Assembly: GCA_016212425.1 (NCBI GenBank)
Contig: JACRGJ010000092.1
Coordinates: forward strand, 1-59,929
Length of the DNA stretch: 59,929 nt
Origin: Micrococcales bacterium
GTDB lineage: Bacteria > Actinomycetota > Actinomycetes > Actinomycetales > Microbacteriaceae
Reading direction: 5' to 3'
The position numbers were made by a program, and so were the translations under genes. This document shows, piece by piece, positions 1-7,809 of this stretch. Every line of letters starts with the position of its first letter. The stretch's first letter is position 1. Below the pieces are notes generated by a model. It saw only the letters and a program-made list of their open reading frames with translations, did not search any database and had not been told where the DNA came from.

Positions 1-823
1 GGCGCTCACGGAGGCCGGCTATGTCGGTGAGGATGTCGAGAACATCCTGCTGAAGCTGATCCAGGCCGCCGACTACGACGTGAAGCGGGCCGAGACCGGC
101 ATCATCTACATCGACGAGGTCGACAAGATCGCCCGCAAGGCCGAGAACCCGTCCATCACCCGCGACGTCTCGGGGGAGGGCGTGCAGCAGGCGCTGCTGA
201 AGATCCTCGAGGGCACCACCGCGTCGGTCCCGCCGCAGGGTGGGCGCAAGCATCCGCACCAGGAGTTCATTCAGGTCGACACGACCAACGTGCTGTTCAT
301 CGTCGCCGGCGCCTTCGCGGGGCTCGAGGACATCATCTCCTCGCGCGTCGGACGCCGCGGCATCGGCTTCGGTGCTCCGCTGCACTCCAAGCGCGACGAG
401 GCGGAGCTGTACAGCCAGGTGCTTCCCGAGGACCTCCACAAGTTCGGTCTCATCCCGGAGTTCATCGGCCGCCTTCCGGTGGTGACCACCGTGACGCCGC
501 TGGACCAGCACGCGCTGATGGAGATCCTGACCACCCCGAAGAACGCCCTGGGGCGCCAGTACCAGCGGATGTTCGAGATCGACGGCGTGGAACTGGCTTT
601 CGAGCCGGACGCGCTGGAAGCGATCGCCGACCTCGCGGTGCTGCGCCAGACCGGTGCCCGCGGTCTCCGCGCGATCCTCGAGGAGGTGCTCGGGCCGATC
701 ATGTTCGACGTCCCCTCCGACGACCAGGTGGGACGTGTGGTCGTCACCCGGGCGGCGGTGCTCGAGAACGCGGCGCCGACGATCGTGCCGCGCGCGCCGC
801 GCCGGGCCGAGAAGTCGGCGTAG
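1..823 (+). CDS. clpX: ATP-dependent Clp protease ATP-binding subunit ClpX, 3' part
   Basis: This is the C-terminal part of ClpX, the hexameric AAA+ unfoldase that recognises substrates and feeds them to the ClpP peptidase. The frame is open from base 2, so the zinc-binding domain and Walker A lie outside the window. What remains starts just after Walker A ([15 protein letters not shown]), then the Walker B motif [13 protein letters not shown], the pore-loop/sensor region and the '[11 protein letters not shown]' sensor-2 segment. The terminal residues are a short Ala/Arg/Pro tail. The stop is 11 bases before a patatin-like gene, so the two may be co-transcribed. Identification is firm; only the 5' end is missing. 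Confidence 0.97.
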   Translation, partial: ALTEAGYVGEDVENILLKLIQAADYDVKRAETGIIYIDEVDKIARKAENPSITRDVSGEGVQQALLKILEGTTASVPPQGGRKHPHQEFIQVDTTNVLFIVAGAFAGLEDIISSRVGRRGIGFGAPLHSKRDEAELYSQVLPEDLHKFGLIPEFIGRLPVVTTVTPLDQHALMEILTTPKNALGRQYQRMFEIDGVELAFEPDALEAIADLAVLRQTGARGLRAILEEVLGPIMFDVPSDDQVGRVVVTRAAVLENAAPTIVPRAPRRAEKSA

Positions 824-834
824 GGCTCCGGGCG

Positions 835-1680
835 GTGATCGATCGCGCGATCGTGCTCTCCGGCGGCGGCCTGGGCGGGATCGCGTGGGAGGTCGGGGTG
901 CTCACCGGCATCCGCGACGCGTGGCCCGAACTGGACGAGGTGCTCGCCGACTCCTCCACTCTCATCGTCGGCACCTCCGCCGGCTCGGTGGTCGGCTCGC
1001 AGGTCGCCGCGGCTGTGCCGCTCGAGCTGCTCTTCGAGGCGCAGCTCGCGGAGCAGACGGCGGAGGTCGGCGCCCGCATCGACGCGGCCGCATTCCAGTC
1101 CCGCATCGACCAGGCACTCGCCGGAGCCACCTCCCCGGAGGACGCCCGCCGCAGGATCGGCGCCATGGCGATCGCCGCGCACCCCGAGGACGACGGCGAG
1201 AGGGCGGAGATCATCCGCTCGCGTCTGGCGTCGGAGCAATGGCCGGAACGCGCGCTGCGGGTGGCCGCCGTCGATGCCGACACCGGCGAGCTGGTCGCCT
1301 TCGACCGCGACTCGGGTGTCGACCTCGTCAGCGCTCTCGCCGCCAGCTGCGCCGTCCCCGGTGTCTGGCCGGTGATCCGCATCGGCGATCGCCGTTTCGT
1401 CGACGGGGGAGTCCGCTCCGGCAGCAACGCCGACCTCGCCGCCGGCGCCGGCCGGGTGCTCGTGCTGAACCCGTTGCCCGTCGAGGGGATGCCGCTGGTT
1501 CCCGAGGGCGAGCTCGAGGCCCTCGGTGGGGCCGCGGTCGAGATCGTCTCCGCCGACGCCGCCGCGCTGGCGATCTACGGACTCCGCGCGCTGGACCCCG
1601 CCGTGAGCCCGGCCGCCGCCCGCGCCGGACGCGAGCAGGGCCGCAGCGTCGCCGGCCGGGTCATGGCGCTTCTGGCCTGA
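835..1680 (+). CDS. Patatin-like phospholipase family protein
   Basis: A 281-aa patatin-fold serine hydrolase. The N-terminus has the glycine-rich oxyanion segment (LSGGGLGG), followed by the nucleophile elbow GTSAGS (Ser in GxSxG) near residue 48, and the catalytic Asp in VDGGVRSG near residue 190, giving the Ser-Asp dyad of the family. No signal peptide is visible, so it is probably cytoplasmic. The start is a GTG 11 bases after the clpX stop. The stop is one base before the next gene, so it forms a tight unit with the transporter behind it. Its physiological substrate (phospholipid or other acyl ester) cannot be told from sequence. Confidence 0.85.
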   Translation: MIDRAIVLSGGGLGGIAWEVGVLTGIRDAWPELDEVLADSSTLIVGTSAGSVVGSQVAAAVPLELLFEAQLAEQTAEVGARIDAAAFQSRIDQALAGATSPEDARRRIGAMAIAAHPEDDGERAEIIRSRLASEQWPERALRVAAVDADTGELVAFDRDSGVDLVSALAASCAVPGVWPVIRIGDRRFVDGGVRSGSNADLAAGAGRVLVLNPLPVEGMPLVPEGELEALGGAAVEIVSADAAALAIYGLRALDPAVSPAAARAGREQGRSVAGRVMALLA

Positions 1681-1681
1681 G

Positions 1682-2908
1682 GTGCCGCTCCGGCTCCCGC
1701 GCTCCGACCTCAGCCAGCCCGTGCTCGCCGGGGTCGTCGGAGCGCTCGCCGGCTTCGCCAGTTCGTTCGCCCTCGTGCTGGCCGGCCTCCGCGCCGTCGG
1801 GGCGACACGGGAGGAGGCGGCATCCGGGCTCCTCGCGCTGTGCCTGGGCCAGGCGATCGTCGCGCTCGCCCTGACGATGCGGTACCGGATGCCGATCAGC
1901 GTCGCCTGGTCCACCCCGGGAGCCGCGTTGCTCGTCGCCGCCCGGGGCACCACGGGCGACTACCGCTCGGCGGTGGGGGCGTTCCTGCTCTGCGGCGTGC
2001 TGCTGGCCATCACCGGGGCCTGGCCGCGACTGACCCGGGTCATGACCTCGATCCCCGCCCCGATCGCCTCGGCGATGCTCGCCGGCATCCTGTTGCCGAT
2101 CTGCCTGGCGCCGGTGATCGCCTCGTTCCGGATGCCGTTGCTCGCCCTCCCCGCGGTTCTGGTCTGGGTGGTGCTGTGGCGGCTCGCGCCGCGCTGGTCG
2201 ACACCGGGCGCCGTGGTGGCGGCGCTGGTCGCGATCCTGGTCGCCGCCGGCCCCACCTGGGCCGACGGGGCCACGCTGGTGCCGACGCTGCGGTTCACGA
2301 TGCCCGCCCTCGATCCGCTCGTGGTGGTCGGCCTGGGCATCCCGCTCTACGTCGTCACGATGGCCGGCCAGAACATCCCCGGCTTCGCGGTGCTCACCAC
2401 CTTCGGCTATCGGGCGATCCCGGCGCGCGCGATCCTCGTCGGCACCGGGATCGGCACGGTCGCGACCGCGACGTTCGGCGGCTACGCGATCAACCTCTCC
2501 GCGCTCAGCGCGGCCATCATGGCGGGCCCCGAGTCGCATCCCGATCCCGCGCGCCGCTGGGTCGCGACCATCTCGAGCAGCGTCAGCTATCTGCTGCTCG
2601 GACTCGCGGCGGGCCTGGTCACCGCGCTCGTCGCGGCGGGGCCGCCGATTCTCGTCACCGCGGTCGCGGGCCTCGCGCTCCTCGGCGCGCTCGTGCAGGC
2701 GATCACCGCCGCGCTCGCGGATGCGGAGCACCGCATCGTCGCGATCGCCACTTTCCTGGTCGTGGCCTCCGGCATCGCCCTGGCCGGGATCGGGTCGGCG
2801 TTCTGGGGCCTGGTCGTGGGCGGGGCGCTGCTGCTCGTGCAGCGGGCCGGGCGTCGCCGTGGGGGCGCGGCCCCGGGCGCGGAATCCGAGCCGGACGCCG
2901 CGCGTTGA
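1682..2908 (+). CDS. BenE-family (benzoate/H+ symporter-like) transporter
   Basis: A 408-aa polytopic membrane protein with about 11-12 hydrophobic segments running from residue 10 to residue 395. It resembles the BenE family: an early 'ISVAWSTPGAALL' segment and a central 'NIPGFAVLTTFGY' segment with a conserved-looking Asn/Pro. BenE proteins import aromatic acids such as benzoate with protons, but no aromatic-degradation genes are nearby, so the substrate is open. The start is a GTG one base after the patatin stop, implying translational coupling. The next gene begins 7 bases after its stop. Confidence 0.8.
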   Translation: MPLRLPRSDLSQPVLAGVVGALAGFASSFALVLAGLRAVGATREEAASGLLALCLGQAIVALALTMRYRMPISVAWSTPGAALLVAARGTTGDYRSAVGAFLLCGVLLAITGAWPRLTRVMTSIPAPIASAMLAGILLPICLAPVIASFRMPLLALPAVLVWVVLWRLAPRWSTPGAVVAALVAILVAAGPTWADGATLVPTLRFTMPALDPLVVVGLGIPLYVVTMAGQNIPGFAVLTTFGYRAIPARAILVGTGIGTVATATFGGYAINLSALSAAIMAGPESHPDPARRWVATISSSVSYLLLGLAAGLVTALVAAGPPILVTAVAGLALLGALVQAITAALADAEHRIVAIATFLVVASGIALAGIGSAFWGLVVGGALLLVQRAGRRRGGAAPGAESEPDAAR

Positions 2909-2915
2909 GCCGAGG

Positions 2916-3932
2916 GTGAGCGTTCCCCTCTCGATCCTCGATCTCGCGCCCATCGCGGCCGACGGCACCGCCGCATCCGCACTGCAGGACACCCTCGCGG
3001 TGGCCCGCGCCGCCGACGAGGCCGGCTACCGGCGCTTCTGGGTAGCGGAGCATCACGGGATGCCCTCGATCGCGAGCTCGGCGCCGGCGGTTCTCATCGG
3101 CGCGATCGCCGACGCGACCTCCCGCATCCGGGTCGGCTCGGGCGGAGTGATGCTGCCCAACCACTCCGCGCTCGTCGTCGCCGAGCAGTTCGGCACCCTC
3201 GTGGCGTTGCACGGCGACCGCATCGACCTGGGCCTGGGACGCGCCGCGGGCACCGATCCGCTCGTCTCGGCCACGATCCGCCGCGGGCTGGACGAGACGG
3301 TCGACGGCTTCCCGAACCAGGTGCTCGAGCTGCTGGCGTACTTCGGCACGCTCCCGCCCCTGGAGGGCGGGCAGGGCGGCCGCATCCTGGCCACCCCGGG
3401 TCTGGGCGACTCCCCGGAACTCTGGCTGCTCGGCTCGAGCGACTTCAGCGCGCGCCTGGCCGGGATGATGGGACTGCCGTTCGCCTTCGCGCATCACTTC
3501 GCCGGCGGTGACCTCACCGACGCGGTGCTCGAGCTCTACCGCCGCGAGTTCACACCCTCGGTGGTCCTGCGGTCGCCGCACGCCGCGCTGGCGGTGAGTG
3601 CCCTCGTCGCCGTCACCGCAGCGGAGGCCCGGCGCCGGGCGCTCCCGCAGGCTCTGGTGATGCTGAACATGCGGCAGGGCCGCCTGTTGCCGCGCGTTCC
3701 CACGGTCGAGGATGCCCTCGCGCATCCGTGGACGGAGGCCGAGGCCGCCTGGGTCGACGCCCGCTTCCGGCCCCAGGCCATCGGTACCGCCGCCCACGTG
3801 CTCGAGCGACTCGACGAGCTCGCCGCCCGCACCGGCGCGGATGAGCTCGTTCTCGCGATCCAGGGCTCGACCCGTGAGCACCGCCTCGACACGGTTCGCG
3901 CTCTCGCCCCCGCGTTCAGCGCTGCGGGCTGA
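2916..3932 (+). CDS. LLM-class flavin-dependent oxidoreductase (luciferase-like monooxygenase)
   Basis: A 338-aa TIM-barrel flavoprotein of the bacterial luciferase-like superfamily. Visible signatures are the N-terminal 'PLSILDLAPI' strand, 'FWVAEHHGMPSIASSAP', 'VGSGGVMLPNHSALVVAEQF' and 'DLGLGRAAGTD', which are typical of the MsnO8-like subgroup. These enzymes use reduced flavin (FMN or F420) to oxidise small substrates; the specific one is unknown. I chose the GTG start (reading MSVPLSI) because similarity begins there; a longer in-frame ORF upstream overlaps the transporter and looks spurious. It ends a three-gene rightward run and is convergent with the peptidase gene that follows. Confidence 0.88.
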   Translation: MSVPLSILDLAPIAADGTAASALQDTLAVARAADEAGYRRFWVAEHHGMPSIASSAPAVLIGAIADATSRIRVGSGGVMLPNHSALVVAEQFGTLVALHGDRIDLGLGRAAGTDPLVSATIRRGLDETVDGFPNQVLELLAYFGTLPPLEGGQGGRILATPGLGDSPELWLLGSSDFSARLAGMMGLPFAFAHHFAGGDLTDAVLELYRREFTPSVVLRSPHAALAVSALVAVTAAEARRRALPQALVMLNMRQGRLLPRVPTVEDALAHPWTEAEAAWVDARFRPQAIGTAAHVLERLDELAARTGADELVLAIQGSTREHRLDTVRALAPAFSAAG

Positions 3933-4032
3933 GCCGCCTCGATGTGCCGACAGGGCGGGGTGCTGACCCGAGGGGCTGACGACGTGGGGGTTCTCGACTC
4001 CGGGCGGCGGTGACTATTCGCTCCCGCGGCGA

Positions 4033-6072
4033 TCAGTCCAGGCCGCGGCGGGCGAGAAGGGGCGCGAGCTCCGCGTCTCGGCCGCGGAAGTCGCGGTACG
4101 CCTCCAGGGGATCCTTCGAGCCGCCGACCCCGAGCAGGCGGGCGCGGAAGCGGTCGCCGTTCTCGCGCGTGAGTCCGCCGTTCTCGGCGAACCACTCCAC
4201 CGTGTCGGCGTCGAGCACCTCGCTCCAGATGTAGGAGTAGTAGCCCGCGTCGTAGCCGCCGGAGAAGGTGTGGGCGAAGTAGGTGGTCGCGTAGCGCGGA
4301 GGTACCGCCGGGTTGTCGAGACCGAAGGAGGCGAGGGCGGCCGCCTCGAAGGCCGCCACATCGGTGACCGCGGCGGCCTCGGATGCCGAGAGCCGGTGCC
4401 AGGCCTGGTCCAGCATAGCGGCGCCCAGGTACTCCGAGGTGCGGAAGCCCTCGTTGAAGCGCTCCGAGGCGCGCAGCCGCTCCACGATCTCGGGCTCCAG
4501 CGGCTCGCCCGTCTCGTAGTGCTTCGCGTAGTTCGCGAGGACCTCCGGATGCAGCGACCACATCTCGTTGACCTGGCTCGGAAACTCCACGACATCGCGG
4601 GAGACGCTCGTGCCCGAGAACGACGGGTACCGGACGTGCCCGAACAGGCCGTGCAGGGCGTGCCCGAACTCGTGGAAGAGCGTGCGCACCTCATCGAGGG
4701 TCAGGAGGGTCGGCGACCCCGCCGCAGGCTTGGGCACGTTGTGGTTGTTCACCACCACGGCGGTCGCGTGCTCGAGGAGCTCGGACTGCGAGCTGAGCGG
4801 GTTCATCCACGCGCCGCCGCGCTTCGAGTCGCGGGTGTAGAGGTCGTAGAGGAAGAGGCCCAGAGGCGAGCCGTCCTCGTTCTGCATCTCGAAGACGCGC
4901 ACGTCGGGGTGGTAGGCGACAAGATCCGCCCGCTCCTGGACCGTGACGCCGTAGAGGCGCCGCGCGGCGAAGAAGACGCCGTCGCGCAGCACCCGCTCCG
5001 CCTCGAACCACGGTCGCAGGGCCGCCGTGTCGACGTCGTGCTCCGTCGCGCGCACCTTCTCCGTGTAGAAGTCCCAGTCCCAGCTCTCGATCGGATGCCC
5101 CGCCAGCCTCTCCAGGTCGGCCTGCTCGGCGCGGGCGTTCCGCGCCGCCGCCGGGGCGAGTCGGTCGAGCATCCCGGCCACGGCCTCCGGCGTCTTCGCC
5201 GTCTCGTCGGCCGTGACGAACGCGGCGTGATTCGGGAAGCCGAGCAGTTCCGCCCGCTCCGCCCGCAACCGGACCAGTTCGAGCACGAGGTCGCGCTCGT
5301 CGTGGTCGCCGCCGCGGGTGCCGCGGGAGCGGGATGCGGTCATCACGCGCTCGCGGAGGTCGCGGTCGGTGAGCGAGGCGAGGAACGGGTGCCCGGTCGG
5401 CAGGACGAGGCTGATGAGCCCGGCGATGTCGAGACCGCGCTCGCGAGCGGCCTCCTCCGCCGCCGAGCGGCTGCCGGCGTCGAGTCCGTCGAGCTGCGCC
5501 GCATCCGCCACCTCGACGGCGAGGTCGTTGGTGTCGGCGAGCAGGTTCTTCTCGAATCGTGTCTGGAGTGACGAGATGCGCTGATTGAGCTCGCGGAGCC
5601 GCTCCTTCGCGGCGTCGTCGAGCGCGGCGCCGGCGAGGGTCATCCGCTCATGCCACTTCTCCACCAGGTACCGCTGCTCGGGCGTCCACGGCGCCCGCTC
5701 GCGCTGCTCGACGAGCTGCGTGATCCGCCGGTAAAGCCGCGCATCGAGCCGGATGGCGTCCTCGTGTGCGGCGAAACGGGGCGCGTACTCCTCCTCCAGC
5801 GCCACGACCGCGTCGGTCGAGTCGGCGGAACCGGCGTTGAAGAAGACGTGCTGCGCCCGGGACAGCAGCTGCCCGCTCCGCTCCAGAGCGTCCATGGTGT
5901 TCTCCAGGGTCGGCGGCGCCGGGTTCGCGGTGATCGCGGCGACCTCCGCCAGCTGCTCGGTCATCCCTCGATCGAACGCCGGCGCGAAGTCGGCGACGGT
6001 GATCTCGGCGAAGGGCGGCAGCCCGTGCGGGAGGGTGCTGGGCGCGAAGAAGGGACTGATTCCGGATGCCAT
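4033..6072 (-). CDS. M3 family metallopeptidase (oligopeptidase A / Dcp-like)
   Basis: A 679-aa soluble zinc peptidase of the thimet oligopeptidase family. The gluzincin motif HEFGHALH lies near residue 467, followed by the downstream Glu-containing helix, and the all-helical N-terminal half is typical in size (usual length 670-700 aa). It would degrade short cytoplasmic peptides. The ATG start is directly preceded by GGAGGG, an unusually close ribosome-binding site. It is transcribed leftward and divergently from the ArsR-type regulator; their shared 105-bp upstream region holds a periodic operator array, so the regulator may control this gene too. Confidence 0.93.
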   Translation of the reverse strand: MASGISPFFAPSTLPHGLPPFAEITVADFAPAFDRGMTEQLAEVAAITANPAPPTLENTMDALERSGQLLSRAQHVFFNAGSADSTDAVVALEEEYAPRFAAHEDAIRLDARLYRRITQLVEQRERAPWTPEQRYLVEKWHERMTLAGAALDDAAKERLRELNQRISSLQTRFEKNLLADTNDLAVEVADAAQLDGLDAGSRSAAEEAARERGLDIAGLISLVLPTGHPFLASLTDRDLRERVMTASRSRGTRGGDHDERDLVLELVRLRAERAELLGFPNHAAFVTADETAKTPEAVAGMLDRLAPAAARNARAEQADLERLAGHPIESWDWDFYTEKVRATEHDVDTAALRPWFEAERVLRDGVFFAARRLYGVTVQERADLVAYHPDVRVFEMQNEDGSPLGLFLYDLYTRDSKRGGAWMNPLSSQSELLEHATAVVVNNHNVPKPAAGSPTLLTLDEVRTLFHEFGHALHGLFGHVRYPSFSGTSVSRDVVEFPSQVNEMWSLHPEVLANYAKHYETGEPLEPEIVERLRASERFNEGFRTSEYLGAAMLDQAWHRLSASEAAAVTDVAAFEAAALASFGLDNPAVPPRYATTYFAHTFSGGYDAGYYSYIWSEVLDADTVEWFAENGGLTRENGDRFRARLLGVGGSKDPLEAYRDFRGRDAELAPLLARRGLD

Positions 6073-6099
6073 CCCTCCACCCTAGGTCGGCGGGTGACA

Positions 6100-6162
6100 C
6101 ACGCAAAGACCTCGTTGCAATAGTCTCGTTGCAAAGAAGCTGTTGCAAAGATCGCTTTGCAC
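6100..6162. promoter_or_regulatory. Iterated 14-bp operator array (GTTGCAA core) between a peptidase and an ArsR-type regulator gene
   Basis: The heptamer GTTGCAA occurs at 6114, 6128 and 6142, exactly 14 bp apart. Degenerate copies fall in register at 6100 (CACGCAA) and 6156 (TTTGCAC). TTGCAA is itself a palindrome. Five units spaced 1.3 helical turns apart, ending 15 bp before the regulator ATG, look like a cooperative binding array. The obvious candidate is the adjacent ArsR-type protein; this is inferred from position only. Confidence 0.65.
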
Positions 6163-6177
6163 ATCTAGGGTGGAGCC

Positions 6178-6789
6178 ATGTCCGATTCCGCGGAGGAGCC
6201 GCTCGCCGAGCGCGTCCTCGACGCCGCCGCCCTTCGCGGGCTCGCGCACCCGCTGCGCGTCGAGATCTACGAGACACTCTCGGTGCACGGGCCCGCGACG
6301 GCGAGCGGCCTCGCCGACCGTCTGGGTGAGTCGTCGGGAGCGATGAGCTACCACCTCCGGCAACTGGAGAAGCACGGCTTCGTGCGGGAGCTGGAGGGGC
6401 GAGGCACGGCGCGCGAGCGCTGGTGGGAGCGCGTGCCGGGCAGCGTGACCGTCGCGAGCCGCGACTTCCCCGAGCGCAGCGCGGGCCGGGCGGCGAGCCG
6501 TCTCGTCGGCCGAGAGTTCGAGCGGGCTCGAGCGCAACGCCTGCAGGCGTTCGTCGATCAGGGCGAGGAGGCGCTGAGCGCGGATTGGGCCGCGTCGACT
6601 CTGCTCAGCACCTCGAATCTGCGCCTGACGGCTCGCGAGATGGCCGAGGTCAGCGACCGGATCGGGCGAGTCCTGAACGACGTCGCCGCCCAGTACCGGG
6701 GACGCGACGAGCCCGGGTCCCGCCCGGTGCAGCTGCACGTGAACCTGTTCCCCATCGTGGACGAGGTCCTCTCGGAGGACGGTCGATGA
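6178..6789 (+). CDS. ArsR-type winged-helix transcriptional regulator
   Basis: A 203-aa protein with an N-terminal winged helix-turn-helix (about residues 15-95): 'LAHPLRVEIYETL', then 'SGLADRLGESSGAMSYHLRQ' as helix-turn-recognition helix, and a wing around 'HGFVRELEG'. This is the ArsR/SmtB-like fold. No metal-binding cysteine cluster is visible. The roughly 100-residue C-terminal helical domain may bind a ligand or mediate dimerisation. The ATG start has a good ribosome-binding site (GGTGGA). It is divergent from the M3 peptidase, with a repeat array between them that suggests autoregulation. The stop overlaps the next small ORF as ATGA. Confidence 0.85.
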   Translation: MSDSAEEPLAERVLDAAALRGLAHPLRVEIYETLSVHGPATASGLADRLGESSGAMSYHLRQLEKHGFVRELEGRGTARERWWERVPGSVTVASRDFPERSAGRAASRLVGREFERARAQRLQAFVDQGEEALSADWAASTLLSTSNLRLTAREMAEVSDRIGRVLNDVAAQYRGRDEPGSRPVQLHVNLFPIVDEVLSEDGR

Positions 6790-6881
6790 GCGCCGCCGCA
6801 CGACACTCGGGAGCGTCGGGAGTGTCGGTGGCGCCGACGAGGATCGACAGGGGAGTCACCCTGAACGAGGTGGAGAGATGA
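6786..6881 (+). CDS. Possible 31-aa small protein, coupled at both ends
   Basis: A 31-codon ORF whose ATG overlaps the regulator stop (ATGA) and whose stop overlaps the ATG of the next gene (again ATGA). The peptide has no hydrophobic segment and no recognisable motif. Its only support is the double 4-base overlap, which is the coupling pattern used by real operons in this window. It could be a genuine microprotein, a translational relay that delivers ribosomes to the next gene, or chance. Confidence 0.3.
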   Translation: MSAAARHSGASGVSVAPTRIDRGVTLNEVER

Positions 6882-7108
6882 CCGTCGCACGGCTGACCGC
6901 GATCCGCGGATACACCCCGCCCCGAGGCGTCGAGGCACTCGTCCTGCGATTGGGGATGGCGCTGGTCGCCTGGGCGAACCACCGCGCCCGGCGTCGCACC
7001 GCGCTCCGGCCCGATGATCCTCGACGCCGGGCCGGTGAGCACCGAACGCGGCTCGAGGCGCAACGGGAGAGCGCCCTCGCGCATGCCTCGATCGTGCGGA
7101 TGTTCTGA
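6878..7108 (+). CDS. Small basic hypothetical protein (76 aa)
   Basis: A 76-aa protein rich in Arg and Ala. The segment 'LVLRLGMALVAWANHRA' (about residues 22-38) could be a single amphipathic or membrane-dipping helix, followed by a strongly basic stretch. The ATG is preceded by GGTGGAGAG, a good ribosome-binding site. It sits in an apparent operon downstream of the ArsR-type gene. I do not recognise the family. Confidence 0.6.
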   Translation: MTVARLTAIRGYTPPRGVEALVLRLGMALVAWANHRARRRTALRPDDPRRRAGEHRTRLEAQRESALAHASIVRMF

Positions 7109-7132
7109 ATCCGACGCGGCGCCGGGCGAGAC

Positions 7133-7363
7133 TCAGTCTTCCGGCGGGCGCACGCGCGGGCTGCCGTCGGCGGCGGGAGTGATGCTCGTGCCGTCGTCGA
7201 GCTCGAGCCACGGCCGCCGCTCGCGCCAGGTGAGCGTCCAGCGCAGGTCGCCCAGTGCGGCCGCGGGGATACCGGCCTCCACCTCCCGGACCGCGGCACC
7301 GAACGCGGGCGGCAACGCCGCGGGCGGGTCGCCGCCGGCGGGCCATCGGGTGCCGAGCTGCAT
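7133..7363 (-). CDS. Hypothetical protein (76 aa), co-transcribed with GNAT gene
   Basis: A 76-aa protein without membrane segments. The middle part 'GDLRWTLTWRERRPWLEL' followed by 'DDGTSITPA' looks like a beta-rich fold. Its ATG overlaps the stop of the upstream acetyltransferase gene by one base (TGATG), so it is very probably translated from the same message. Family not recognised. Confidence 0.6.
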   Translation of the reverse strand: MQLGTRWPAGGDPPAALPPAFGAAVREVEAGIPAAALGDLRWTLTWRERRPWLELDDGTSITPAADGSPRVRPPED

Positions 7364-7809
7364 CAGGCGTCGCGCTCGTAGGTGACCCAGGTGGTGCGCC
7401 GGGCGATCCGGTCGTAGAGCCGCTGGGCGCGGACATTGTTCTCGGCGGTGATCCAGCGCAGGGTGGAGAACCCGCCGGCGGCCCGCGCTCGCTCGGTGAT
7501 CGCCTCGATCAGGGCCGTCGCGACGCCCGCGCCGCGCGCATCCGGGGCGACGAAGAGATCGTCGAGGTACCAGTCCCGGCCGCCCGAGAAGGTGTCGGGG
7601 TGGGAGCGGTAGTGCGCCAGCCCGACGACGGCGCCCCCGGACTCCGCAACGAGCGCGTCGACGCCGCTCCCGGCCTCCCGCAGGAGCGTCCAGACCCGAT
7701 CGAGGGTCGCCTCGTCGAAGGCGGTCTCGTAGAACGCCCCGTAGGCGGCGAACAGTGCTCGCCAGGCGGAGGCGTCGGATGCCGCGGCGTCGCGGACCTC
7801 GATGCTCAC
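7363..7809 (-). CDS. GNAT family N-acetyltransferase
   Basis: A 148-aa protein covering one GNAT domain. It contains the motif A acetyl-CoA loop 'DARGAGVATALI' (Q/RxxGxG/A type) near residues 93-104, preceded by the beta-4 segment 'WYLDDLFVAPD' and followed by 'ENNVRAQRLYDRI', which is typical of GNAT motif B. It would transfer an acetyl group from acetyl-CoA to an amine substrate that cannot be predicted. The GTG start overlaps the valS stop (GTGA), so it is translationally coupled to valyl-tRNA synthetase. Confidence 0.9.
   Translation of the reverse strand: MSIEVRDAAASDASAWRALFAAYGAFYETAFDEATLDRVWTLLREAGSGVDALVAESGGAVVGLAHYRSHPDTFSGGRDWYLDDLFVAPDARGAGVATALIEAITERARAAGGFSTLRWITAENNVRAQRLYDRIARRTTWVTYERDA

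Noticed and set aside
271-1953. Long minus-strand open frame (560 codons) opposite clpX, the patatin gene and the BenE-type gene
   Set aside because: Its composition is the Arg/Gly/Ala-rich pattern of antisense frames in high-GC DNA, and three convincing genes occupy the other strand.
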